Shown one piece after another: positions 1-8,163 of a stretch of 58,887 bases of DNA. How positions within the stretch are numbered: position 1 is the stretch's first letter; each line of letters begins with the position of its first letter. The notes under the pieces are model-generated. The model searched no databases, was not told the origin of the DNA, and worked only from the letters and a program-made list of their open reading frames with translations. The position numbers and the translations under genes are program-made. The DNA comes from Bacteroidia bacterium (GTDB lineage Bacteria > Bacteroidota > Bacteroidia > UKL13-3). The stretch covers positions 1 to 58,887 of the forward strand of contig JAGPCK010000013.1 of NCBI GenBank assembly GCA_018058135.1, written 5' to 3'.

Positions 1-387
1 ATGAACAATTTTGTTACGGTAACAAAAACAGCAGGCACTGAATGGTTTGATGTAAATCCTATACTCAAGGAGTTTATTAAAGCATATGTTGAAGCAGGTG
101 ATCCGATAATGTTGGTAGAAACTACCGATACGGATGGCTTTGATGAGAACGACCCTGAAGTGGTACAAAAAATAAAAGAGTTATTACATACTCATGTAAA
201 ACCGGCAGTTGAAATGGATGGGGGAGCCATCTCCTTCAAATCATTCCATGACGGTGTAGTAACGGTTACCTTAAAAGGTTCCTGCAGCGGCTGCCCTTCC
301 TCTACCATCACCTTGAAAGCGGGCATTGAAGGTTTGCTTAAACGTATGGTACCCGAGGTAACCGAAGTGGTGGCCGAGGCTATGTAA
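1..387 (+). CDS. Nfu/NifU-like Fe-S scaffold protein, 5' part missing
   Basis: This is the end of a protein that carries and delivers Fe-S clusters in the cytoplasm. Residues 50-125 form a NifU C-terminal domain with the cluster-binding CxxC in GSCSGCPSSTITLK. The first ~45 visible residues (NNFVTVTK, then ILKEFIKAYVE) look like the end of an Nfu N-terminal domain. Family members in Bacteroidota are near 200 residues, so about 70 residues lie upstream of the window, and the ATG at base 1 is probably internal, not the start. It converges on the desaturase gene at 435. The family call is firm; the partial status is inferred from domain length. Confidence 0.87.
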   Translation: MNNFVTVTKTAGTEWFDVNPILKEFIKAYVEAGDPIMLVETTDTDGFDENDPEVVQKIKELLHTHVKPAVEMDGGAISFKSFHDGVVTVTLKGSCSGCPSSTITLKAGIEGLLKRMVPEVTEVVAEAM

Positions 388-434
388 TTAACCGCTAACC
401 TAGCGTAGAGAACCGTAAATTTTCGTAGATTTTA

Positions 435-1505
435 TTAAGCTCTGGCAGCCGCTTTCAGATGGAGCACGTGTGAACGTACCGCTTCCATAAAGGTAGGATA
501 CTCATGATACTGCACCCCGAATTCAGCACAGGTTTCTTTTACAAACTTGCTGATGGCAGGGTAGTGCACATGGCTTATTTTCGGAAATAGGTGATGTTCA
601 ATCTGAAAATTTAAGCCACCGGTAAACCAACGCAGGAAAGCACTTTTAGTAGAAAAGTTCACTGTAGTATTAATCTGGTGAATGGCCCACTCTTCTTCAA
701 TTTTGTTGTTTACCGGATTAGGCTCAGGGAAATCAGCATCTTCTACAATATGGGCCAGCTGAAAAATCACGCTGATGGTTAACCCGCAAATGAAGAGTAT
801 AATTGCGTAACCGGTTAACGTGGGGCCAACACCCGCTACGCTAATTGGAATCACCAAAGCAGTAAACACATATACTATTTTAGTGGCCCAAAAACCTACA
901 TGCTCTTTTAATTCCATTTTTCTCACCGGAATTGTGCCGATTCTGCGCTTGAAATATTTTTCAAAATCCATCCAGAATACCCATAAGAAATAGGTTATTC
1001 CGTATAGTATTACCCAATACACATGCTGAAACTTATGAAACCAGTATTTTGGTTGTTGGACATTTACACGAAAGAACGGTTTGATATCAATATCATCATC
1101 CATGCCTTCAATGTTGGTATACGAGTGGTGAATGAGGTTGTGCTTAATCTTCCACATGTAGCTGCTGCCACCCATAAAGTTTAAACTTATGGCCATCAGC
1201 TCATTCACTGTTTTGTTGGTGGAGTAACTGCCGTGTGCACCATCGTGCATTACGTTAAAGCCTATGCCTGCTAAGGTGAGCCCCAACAGCACACACATAA
1301 AAACAGAAAGTACTACACCCGGGGTAAAAAACACGAGTATAATGTACATGGCCATCGCTATTGCAGCCAACGTAATGGTTTTAGAATATAACTTATAATT
1401 ACCCGTTGGAGCGATGTTATTTGATTTGAAATAATTGTCAACCTTATCTTTGAGCGAGTCGAAAAAAGGACTGTACTTGTTGTTAAATGTTATTTTTTTG
1501 GCCAT
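435..1505 (-). CDS. acyl-lipid (membrane) fatty acid desaturase
   Basis: This is an integral membrane di-iron desaturase that introduces double bonds into acyl chains of membrane lipids. Three histidine boxes are visible: HDGAH (residues 87-91), HNLIHH (122-127) and QIEHH (about 300-304). The glutamine-led third box is typical of front-end or acyl-lipid desaturases. Hydrophobic pairs of segments separate the boxes. The reading frame stays open to 1538, but the ATG at 1505 (MAKKITFNNKY) fits the family start better than MRHNFSHRITY. Regioselectivity cannot be read from sequence. A second, unrelated soluble-type desaturase lies at 29339, so the organism has two routes to unsaturated chains. Confidence 0.88.
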   Translation of the reverse strand: MAKKITFNNKYSPFFDSLKDKVDNYFKSNNIAPTGNYKLYSKTITLAAIAMAMYIILVFFTPGVVLSVFMCVLLGLTLAGIGFNVMHDGAHGSYSTNKTVNELMAISLNFMGGSSYMWKIKHNLIHHSYTNIEGMDDDIDIKPFFRVNVQQPKYWFHKFQHVYWVILYGITYFLWVFWMDFEKYFKRRIGTIPVRKMELKEHVGFWATKIVYVFTALVIPISVAGVGPTLTGYAIILFICGLTISVIFQLAHIVEDADFPEPNPVNNKIEEEWAIHQINTTVNFSTKSAFLRWFTGGLNFQIEHHLFPKISHVHYPAISKFVKETCAEFGVQYHEYPTFMEAVRSHVLHLKAAARA

Positions 1506-1617
1506 GTATGTTATTCGATGCGAAAAATTATGCCGCAATATCCCCGTTTAAAATTTTAAAATCAATGACAAATATCAGGCTGCGGAAATTAAACTCCTGA
1601 GAATAAACGCCCCACGA

Positions 1618-2679
1618 TTAATCCACAACGGCTTCCGGGTGTTTTTTGTTGGCCAGCTGGCCACATGCAGCATCAATGTCTTTTCCCCGGCTTCTGCGTA
1701 CTTTGGCGATTATGCCATTTCTTTCCAAAAAGGCGCAAAACCTATCAATTTTGTCAGAGTCGGCTTTTTGAAATTCGCCTCCTTCAATAGGATTGTACTC
1801 AATGATGTTCACCTTGCAGGGTACTTTTTTGCAAAATGCCAACAATTCCTTGGCGTCTTCTATACTGTCGTTAAAATCACGGAAGGCAATGTACTCATAG
1901 GTTATGCGGTTACGTGTTTTCTTGTAATAGTATTGTAGGGCTTCACCCAGAACTTCCAGGTTGTTGGTCTCATTAATGGGCATTATCTGGTTGCGTTTTA
2001 CATCATTAGCGGCATGTAAAGAAATAGCAAGATTAAAACGCACCTCATCATCCCCCAGTTTTTTAATCATTTTGGCAATACCGGCAGTGCTCACTGTAAT
2101 GCGCTCGGGCGACATGTGCAGGCCATCTTCTTTAGTGATTTTTTCAATGGACTTCATCATGTTGCTGTAGTTGAGCAGCGGTTCGCCCATACCCATAAAC
2201 ACAATATTAGTAAGCGGCATATTGTAGTGCTGCATAGCCTGGTTGCGTATGTGAACTACTTCATCATAAATCTCATCAGGGTTCAGATTGCGCTTACGTT
2301 CCATTTTACCTGTAGCACAAAATTTACAGGTTAAACTGCAGCCCACCTGAGAAGAAACACAGGCCGTCATACGTGTTGGTGTTGGAATTAACACACCTTC
2401 TACCAACTCTCCATCATACAATTTAAAGGTACTTTTAATGGTTCTGTCGTTACTTACCTGCTTTTCATTAACAGTAAGTGCGTTGATAACATAACTTTCC
2501 TTGAGCCACTCGCGGGTGTCTTTGGACAGGTTGCTCATTTCATCAAATGAGGTGCATGATTTTTTCCAAAGCCATTCATACACTTGGGCCCCACGAAACC
2601 CCTTTTCACCGTAGGCGGTGAAAGCCTTTTTAATCTCGTCAAGGGTAAGTGAGCGTATGTCAATACGATTGTTACTCAT
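1618..2679 (-). CDS. rlmN: dual-specificity 23S rRNA/tRNA adenine-C2 methyltransferase RlmN
   Basis: RlmN is a radical-SAM enzyme that methylates C2 of A2503 in 23S rRNA and A37 in some tRNAs. The radical-SAM cysteine motif is CSLTCKFC (C114, C118, C121), followed by the SAM-binding GMGEPLLNY. The catalytic C-terminal cysteine lies in KDIDAACGQL. At 353 residues it is full length. A perfect TAnnTTTG element (2685-2692) ends 5 nt before the ATG, which supports this start and suggests a leaderless transcript. It stands alone on its strand. RlmN is preferred over Cfr because it is a housekeeping single copy with canonical RlmN motifs. Confidence 0.95.
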   Translation of the reverse strand: MSNNRIDIRSLTLDEIKKAFTAYGEKGFRGAQVYEWLWKKSCTSFDEMSNLSKDTREWLKESYVINALTVNEKQVSNDRTIKSTFKLYDGELVEGVLIPTPTRMTACVSSQVGCSLTCKFCATGKMERKRNLNPDEIYDEVVHIRNQAMQHYNMPLTNIVFMGMGEPLLNYSNMMKSIEKITKEDGLHMSPERITVSTAGIAKMIKKLGDDEVRFNLAISLHAANDVKRNQIMPINETNNLEVLGEALQYYYKKTRNRITYEYIAFRDFNDSIEDAKELLAFCKKVPCKVNIIEYNPIEGGEFQKADSDKIDRFCAFLERNGIIAKVRRSRGKDIDAACGQLANKKHPEAVVD

Positions 2680-2684
2680 TGGGG

Positions 2685-2692
2685 CAAAGATA
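2685..2692 (-). promoter_or_regulatory. TAnnTTTG -7 promoter element of rlmN
   Basis: On the minus strand this reads TATCTTTG, the Bacteroidota sigma-ABfr -7 consensus, 5 nt before the rlmN ATG. The transcript would begin at or beside the start codon. No clear -33 TTTG is seen. Confidence 0.5.
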
Positions 2693-2774
2693 CGTATTAA
2701 GTACGTTTAAGTGGCAGAATGCGTTTTGGTCTATTCAATTCCCAAGTGCAACAAAGAAAAGTTCCCACCAAATG

Positions 2775-3143
2775 CTACATATACTTTTTATAGATGAAAT
2801 AGCCTGCCACAGCAAACAAAGTGAGGTAGGCAAATTTCATGGCTTTGTCAAAGAACCAGGAAACTACAAAAATGCCGCCCACTAAAAAACTCGCTATACA
2901 CAGGTAAAGCATAAAAGTAGGATAATCCAGTCCTTCAATACTGATGCCTTGTTGCACTTCTTTGTCGGCATTCTGAATCAGTTGCTCTATCCGTCCGAAA
3001 GGGTGTCGCGCGGGTTTGCTCAGGTGAACAATCTCATAGTATTCTCTACCTGCAAGAAAACTTATAAAACTTCCGCACAGAAAAAATACGGCACTTTGAA
3101 CTTTACCCCAAATGGGGTTTACAATACGGCTTTTGGTTGTCAT
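2775..3143 (-). CDS. small three-helix membrane protein of unknown function
   Basis: This protein was not recognised. It has 122 residues with a hydrophobic helix at about 17-33 and two more near the C-terminus (about 75-95 and 100-118), ending in KKYM. The middle (residues 40-70) is polar and contains HPFGRIEQLIQNADKEVQQG, which probably forms a helical soluble loop. It has no signal peptide and no catalytic motif. The gene lies alone between rlmN and the MORN protein on the same strand, with more than 100 nt on each side, so it may be a single-gene unit. Codon use resembles the surrounding backbone. Confidence 0.7.
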   Translation of the reverse strand: MTTKSRIVNPIWGKVQSAVFFLCGSFISFLAGREYYEIVHLSKPARHPFGRIEQLIQNADKEVQQGISIEGLDYPTFMLYLCIASFLVGGIFVVSWFFDKAMKFAYLTLFAVAGYFIYKKYM

Positions 3144-3251
3144 GGTAATTAGGTTTGGTTAAACACAAAGTTAACCGTTTTAACGAAGTAGTCAATAGGA
3201 GCGTTATTTAGGAGCAGATTGTGTAAAGATTTTTCGTTTGTTCAACACGAA

Positions 3252-3890
3252 TCATTTTTTCATCAGTTCATCATCTTTCCAAATACCTTCTTTGAGCAGC
3301 TCACCCTGTTTGTTATATAGTTTGCCTTTACCATTGCGCTGTGCATCTTTAAAGTAGCCTTCAAACCGGTCTCCGTTTTTCCAGGTATAAGTGCCCTTGC
3401 CATTGAAGCGGTCATTTTTCCATTGCCCTTCATACCCGTCTCCGTTTTTGTTAATGGCTTTTCCAAATCCACTGCGTTTGTTGTGGCTAAAATTCCCTTC
3501 ATACCTGTTCCCATTTTCAAAAATGGCCACACCTTTGCCATGTGCTTCTCCGTTTACGATTTCGCCAGTGTAATCAAACCAAAACCCTTGTGCCGATTGC
3601 AGTCGTAGGCTACCTGTTTCTTTTTTCGCTACTTCTTTTTTTTCAATTACCGAAATGGTGTCTTCAGGTTGAAGTACAGTTGGTATGGTGTCAGGCTGAG
3701 TTACTGTGTCATGCAATGGTGATGCAGTTGTATCATGTGGTGCTGTGGTATTGGTGTCAATAATCGGAGAAGCCTTATCCGGAATAACCTCAGCTGAAGG
3801 TGTAAATATAAAATACGCAGCCAGCAAAAGAAGCAACACAATTAAACCGGTTATTACCCACTTCTTATTGATGCGAGATACTTCTGCCAT
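3252..3890 (-). CDS. membrane-anchored MORN-repeat protein
   Basis: This protein has 212 residues. An N-terminal transmembrane anchor (about 11-30) is followed by a Thr/Pro/Asp-rich linker (about 35-90) and then four MORN repeats (about 110-205). The repeats show the usual spacing, for example NGNRYEGNF, NGDGYEGQW and NGDRFEGYF. MORN repeats are beta-hairpin modules that bind proteins or lipids. The linker would place the repeats in the periplasm if the anchor is N-in. It starts 9 nt after the PorE-like gene at 3900 and is almost certainly co-transcribed with it, which suggests an envelope role. The exact partner is unknown. Confidence 0.82.
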   Translation of the reverse strand: MAEVSRINKKWVITGLIVLLLLLAAYFIFTPSAEVIPDKASPIIDTNTTAPHDTTASPLHDTVTQPDTIPTVLQPEDTISVIEKKEVAKKETGSLRLQSAQGFWFDYTGEIVNGEAHGKGVAIFENGNRYEGNFSHNKRSGFGKAINKNGDGYEGQWKNDRFNGKGTYTWKNGDRFEGYFKDAQRNGKGKLYNKQGELLKEGIWKDDELMKK

Positions 3891-3899
3891 TTTAACAGC

Positions 3900-5843
3900 T
3901 TACTTTTTATAATCAGTGGTAAGTACCCTGAATGTGGTGCGTCTGTTTTGCTGGTGTTGTACTTCAGTACATTCTATTCCGTCAATGCAATCGTTCACCA
4001 AACGTTCTTCTCCATATCCCACTGCAGTAAGACGTTTCTTTTCAATGCCTTTGGAGAGCAGGTAATCTACGCACGATTGTGCCCGCTTTTGTGAGAGTGT
4101 AAGGTTGTATTTGGCATCCGACCGACTATCAGTATGTGAAGCAATTTCAATGGTGATATTGGGGTTCATTAAGAGAATTTTTACCAATGAGTCCAATACT
4201 GTTTTGGCTTCCGTACGTAAGTCGTATTTGTCAAGGTCGTAGTATATTCCTTTAAGGGTAATTTCCTGTTCAGGAGCAGGCAAAGGTTCAAGATAAATGT
4301 CGAGCGTGAGTGTACTGTCGGTATTCAGGTTAAACGTACTGATTTTATACTCCACACTGCTGAAGTAGTTTTCATATGCTGCAGTTAGTGAGAAATTAGA
4401 GTTATAAGTTAGCTCCTGAATGTAATCACCTTTTTCTCCTGTTTTCAGTTTGGCAAAAGGTTTACCTGAAACGATATTCACTTGTGCCTGTGGCAAAGCA
4501 GATTTTGTTTCTTTGTCAAACACCCGCCCCTTTACCATAAAAATAAATGGTTTAGTACTTAAAGCATAAATGTCGTCATCACCTACCCCACCTGTTCTGT
4601 TGGAACAGAAGTAGCCGATCACATCACCTGGTTTGCGGGAGGCATCGGCAGGTAAAAAAACTAAACCAAAATCATCACCACCGGAGTTAACGGGGTATTT
4701 CATGTTTTCCGCCTTGCTCCATTTTCCTTGTTCTTCCCTGGAAGTAAATAAGTCAAGCCCGCCCATGCCCAAATGGCCTTTAGAAGAAAAATACAATGTA
4801 TTTTCTTTGTCAACATACGGGAACATATCGTCTTCAACGGTATTGATGGAAGGGCCAAGGTTTTGAGGAGTGCCCCACTTATCTGTGCCTGCCTGGTATG
4901 TCACCACATAAATATCTTTTTCACCCAATGAACCTTTCATATCAGAAGAAAAGAATAAGCGCTTACCGTCAGGCGAAAATGCCGGATGTCCGCAGCTTAC
5001 TGAATCGCTGCAAAAAGGTAGTGGCTGAGGATTGGTCCATTCTCCGTTTACCAGTGAGGTGGAATAAATTTTACAGCCTATACTTTTTCCGTCAGCACCA
5101 TTGCATTGTGTATACAGCATAATGGTAACATTAGAATCTACCCATACTGCGCCTTCGTTCTCAGGTGTATTTACTGCACCCCGCAAAGGAGTGGCCTTTT
5201 GAAACGTAACATCATTGGTGCGGGTGGCTTCAAATAAATCAGAACATTTTTGACCCGTCCACTCAAATATTTTGTTACCGGTAGCTTCAGGTCGAGAGGA
5301 GCTGAAGAACATTTTATTTTTACGTACAAACGGACTATAATCGGAATAAGGTGAATTAAGCGATGATACATTGCTTACGGCAAATCGGGTAGGATTGGCT
5401 TTCCAGCTTTTAGCTAAATCGCAACTTTGCATGCCCAGCTTGCCGCGAATGTCTTTTGGCTTTTCAAAACTGAAATCATAGAAGGCGCGGTTGGCATCTT
5501 CGTAACGTTCGAAGTATTTAAGACAACCGCCATAGAGCAAAAGCAGGTTGGGGTCGGGGTACTGGGTATTTACCAACTCCTGAAAATAGTTCATTGCCTG
5601 TTTAAGGTTATTGGCTTTGGTGTAGCTAAGTGCCACCATATAGGCCATTTGTCCTTTTTTCTCAGGGTCCTTTATTTTATCGTATAAGCGTTTGAACAAA
5701 CCGGCTGCAGTGTTGTAGCGTTTGCTGTCAAATGTTATTTGTGCGCGTTCTATTTCTAAATCGAGCGGGGTAGGTGTGGTAGTTTGTGCTTGCACACAAC
5801 ATACACCTGCAAATATGACCAGAAGTAGGAGAAAACGTTTCAT
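3900..5843 (-). CDS. PorE-like OmpA-family protein (TPR, beta-propeller, CRD, OmpA)
   Basis: This is a periplasmic peptidoglycan-binding protein with the domain order described for PorE of type IX secretion. It has a signal peptide (cleavage after CCVQAQ), TPR helices at about 25-125, a WD40-like PD40 propeller at about 150-425 (repeats such as PAFSPDGKRLFFSS), a carboxypeptidase-regulatory-like fold at about 435-520, and an OmpA C-terminal domain at about 535-647 with ASHTDSR, LSQKRAQS and NRR. Unlike PorE it has no lipobox. The neighbour at 5973 has the same architecture and is a likely paralogue. Whether either is the true T9SS PorE or a general envelope linker cannot be decided here. Confidence 0.85.
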   Translation of the reverse strand: MKRFLLLLVIFAGVCCVQAQTTTPTPLDLEIERAQITFDSKRYNTAAGLFKRLYDKIKDPEKKGQMAYMVALSYTKANNLKQAMNYFQELVNTQYPDPNLLLLYGGCLKYFERYEDANRAFYDFSFEKPKDIRGKLGMQSCDLAKSWKANPTRFAVSNVSSLNSPYSDYSPFVRKNKMFFSSSRPEATGNKIFEWTGQKCSDLFEATRTNDVTFQKATPLRGAVNTPENEGAVWVDSNVTIMLYTQCNGADGKSIGCKIYSTSLVNGEWTNPQPLPFCSDSVSCGHPAFSPDGKRLFFSSDMKGSLGEKDIYVVTYQAGTDKWGTPQNLGPSINTVEDDMFPYVDKENTLYFSSKGHLGMGGLDLFTSREEQGKWSKAENMKYPVNSGGDDFGLVFLPADASRKPGDVIGYFCSNRTGGVGDDDIYALSTKPFIFMVKGRVFDKETKSALPQAQVNIVSGKPFAKLKTGEKGDYIQELTYNSNFSLTAAYENYFSSVEYKISTFNLNTDSTLTLDIYLEPLPAPEQEITLKGIYYDLDKYDLRTEAKTVLDSLVKILLMNPNITIEIASHTDSRSDAKYNLTLSQKRAQSCVDYLLSKGIEKKRLTAVGYGEERLVNDCIDGIECTEVQHQQNRRTTFRVLTTDYKK

Positions 5844-5857
5844 ATGCTATATAACAA

Positions 5858-5865
5858 CAAAAGTA
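5858..5865 (-). promoter_or_regulatory. possible -7 element for the gene at 3900
   Basis: The minus strand reads TACTTTTG, a full match to TAnnTTTG, 14 nt before the ATG at 5843. It suggests that this gene and the MORN gene have a promoter of their own, separate from the gene at 5973. Confidence 0.4.
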
Positions 5866-5925
5866 AGACATGTGTTACAGTGTTGCCCGATTATTTTCAG
5901 GTTACAACAAGGTTGGTTGCAATAA

Positions 5926-5954
5926 AAAAGCCAGACTGTTGAAGTCTGGCTTTT
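5926..5954 (-). terminator. intrinsic terminator after the PorE-like lipoprotein gene
   Basis: A perfect 12-bp stem (AAAAGCCAGACT / AGTCTGGCTTTT) with a 5-nt loop is flanked by A/T runs. It sits 18 nt past the stop codon at 5973 and would end its transcript before the next gene. Confidence 0.8.
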
Positions 5955-5972
5955 GGAAGTATTAAACGTTCA

Positions 5973-8012
5973 TCATTTTCGAGGTGGAGGAGTAGTGCCG
6001 GGTTTTGTACCTCCCGCAGGAGGGGTAGCAGGCTTAGGTGCGTTCAAATCTTTCATCTCGGTTTTAGTTTTGGGGATGAATTTGTTGCTGATAATACGCA
6101 CGGTGGTACGTCTGTTCATCTGGTGTTCTTCTTCAGTACACTTTCTGAATTCCCACTGGCCTTCGCAAGCACAATCGTTCACGAGTTTACTTTCACCGTA
6201 ACCACGGGCAATCAAACGCTCAGGGTCAACACCTTTAGTAATAACATAGTTAACAGCAGAATCAGCACGGGCCTGTGCCAGACGTACGTTGTAAGAAGAG
6301 TCAGCACGACAGTCGGTGTGTGAACCCAACTCAATGATAATGCGGGGATATTTATTAAGGGTAAGAACAAGTGAGTCGAGAATTTCACGTGAACGAGGGC
6401 GCAAGTCTGCCTTGTCCAAATCATAATAGATACCTTCTACTTTAATCATGGCATTGTAGTCAAACGGATCGAGCAGGAAATCCTGAATCAAATCGGTTGA
6501 TACTTCCAAGCCTTTAGTAGTTTGTGACTCCAAGCGAGAATCATAGTAATCTTCTTTTTGAGCAAACAACTCATAATCGGTGTTTGACTTCAAATCAACA
6601 AACTTATAAAAACCATCTCTGTCTGTTTTGGCAGTTCGTTTAACAGTATCGGTACTGTTGGTCATGGTGATTAAAGTATTGGGAAGAATTTCTTTTGTTT
6701 TGGAATCGCGTGCCACACCACTGATAGTAAATTTAAGCGGTGTCATAGCAAACTTCCATATATCGTCTTGTCCGCGGCCACCTTCACGATTGGAAGAGAA
6801 GTACCCCAATTCTTTAGAGACTTCACAAATAAATCCGAAATCGTCACCACCTGAGTTAAGAGGTGATTTCATGTTTTTAGGTTCGCTCCAATCCGCACCG
6901 GTTCCTTTGGAAGAGAAGATATCAAGGCCACCTAAGCCGATGTGCCCGTTAGAGGAAAAGTAAAGTGTGCCATCAGCATGAATGAAGGGGAACATATCAT
7001 GACCTTCGGTGTTGATTTTATCTCCTATGTTTACCGGATCGCTCCAGGTTTTACTTTTTTTCACCCAGTTAACGAAATAAATATCTTTACCACCTTTACC
7101 ACCGGGCATATCAGAGGAGAAATACAGGATGTTGCCGTCATCAGACAGACTAGGGTGTCCGCAACTGAAAGAGTCACTGCAGAAAGGTAAAACTACCGGT
7201 TCGCTCCATTCTTTTCCTTTTAAACTACTGGTGTATATTTTACATGAATTTTTATCTCCGTTAATACCGTTGCACTGGGTGTAGTACATGGTGGTTCCTT
7301 TTTTGTCGAAACAAATCGTAGCATCATTAAATTTGGTGTTGATTAAGCCTTCCAGAATGGCAGGTGCTGAGAGTTTATTCTTTTTCAGGTTGGCAGAATA
7401 GATATCACAGTACATGTTACCGGTCCACACATACATGTTTTTACTTTTTCCCTGCTCACGGTCGGAAGCAAAGTACAATGCAGTGTTCTTGTAATATGCC
7501 GGACCAAAATCACTGAATTTCGTGTTCAATTCTTTACAGTTTTCTACGATGTAACGTGTTTTTTCATTTTTCCACTTGAGCGCATCTTCACACCCGCGAA
7601 TCATTTTAAGCGCACGCTCATCATTGGGGTGAGTTTTCAGATACGTTTTAAACTCGGAAATAGCTTCTGCGTATTTTTGATTATTTTTAAGAGATTCAGC
7701 ATAGCGGAATTGTGCTTCTGGGTTTTTATAACCTGCTTTGATAGCTTTTTTATACCAGGCTTCAGCGTTTTTGGTGTCATTCACCATACGGTAGCTTTCA
7801 GCAGTTTTAAAACAGGCCTCTTTCTTTTCGTCTTTATCTTTGGTAGTGCTGTAAACACTTTTGTAAGACTCCAGTGCAACAAAGTACTCCTTTTTGTCAA
7901 AGGCTTCATTAGCAGCTTTCATGTTACCTTTTCCACCACCGCAAGAACCTGCAGTTAAAATAGCAAAAGCTACAAAAGATAATAGTAAGTAAGTAAATCT
8001 CTGTAATTTCAT
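5973..8012 (-). CDS. PorE-like lipoprotein (TPR, beta-propeller, CRD, OmpA)
   Basis: This is a 679-residue lipoprotein with a lipobox ending TAGSC. Its domains are TPR (about 30-145), PD40 beta-propeller (about 170-440), a carboxypeptidase-regulatory-like domain (about 445-520) and OmpA (about 535-640, with GSHTDCR, RLAQARADS and NRRTTVR). A Pro/Thr-rich tail follows. This order plus the lipid anchor matches PorE, which links the T9SS trans-envelope complex to peptidoglycan. Four T9SS-tailed cargo proteins occur in this window, so the system is present. The OmpA part contains extra cysteines (DCACEGQW) that are mirrored in the paralogue at 3900. Assignment as PorE itself is inference from architecture. 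Confidence 0.87.
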   Translation of the reverse strand: MKLQRFTYLLLSFVAFAILTAGSCGGGKGNMKAANEAFDKKEYFVALESYKSVYSTTKDKDEKKEACFKTAESYRMVNDTKNAEAWYKKAIKAGYKNPEAQFRYAESLKNNQKYAEAISEFKTYLKTHPNDERALKMIRGCEDALKWKNEKTRYIVENCKELNTKFSDFGPAYYKNTALYFASDREQGKSKNMYVWTGNMYCDIYSANLKKNKLSAPAILEGLINTKFNDATICFDKKGTTMYYTQCNGINGDKNSCKIYTSSLKGKEWSEPVVLPFCSDSFSCGHPSLSDDGNILYFSSDMPGGKGGKDIYFVNWVKKSKTWSDPVNIGDKINTEGHDMFPFIHADGTLYFSSNGHIGLGGLDIFSSKGTGADWSEPKNMKSPLNSGGDDFGFICEVSKELGYFSSNREGGRGQDDIWKFAMTPLKFTISGVARDSKTKEILPNTLITMTNSTDTVKRTAKTDRDGFYKFVDLKSNTDYELFAQKEDYYDSRLESQTTKGLEVSTDLIQDFLLDPFDYNAMIKVEGIYYDLDKADLRPRSREILDSLVLTLNKYPRIIIELGSHTDCRADSSYNVRLAQARADSAVNYVITKGVDPERLIARGYGESKLVNDCACEGQWEFRKCTEEEHQMNRRTTVRIISNKFIPKTKTEMKDLNAPKPATPPAGGTKPGTTPPPRK

Positions 8013-8132
8013 CGTATCGTATTAACTGAATTTAGATATCAAATATTTTCAAATATGAAGAAAATAAGTAAAAAAACAACCATTTGGGTTGTACTTAGTG
8101 CAAATTAACCTGCTAATTGCTGTTTATGAACA

Positions 8133-8162
8133 AAAAAAGCAGGCTTTGCAACCCGCTTTTTT
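8133..8162 (-). terminator. intrinsic terminator after glnN
   Basis: An imperfect hairpin (AAAAAAGC.GG / CC.GCTTTTTT) is followed on the minus strand by a run of T. It directly follows the glutamine synthetase stop codon. Confidence 0.7.
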
Positions 8163-8163
8163 A

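Noticed and set aside
388..425. CGCTAACCTAGCG after the Nfu gene, like the cassette end GCTAAC
   Set aside because: Only a 5-bp stem with a 3-nt loop; no long bulged palindrome is associated, so the match to the cassette terminus is probably chance.
8133..8162. Possible riboswitch or small RNA near glnN
   Set aside because: It is a simple terminator stem at the 3' end of glnN.
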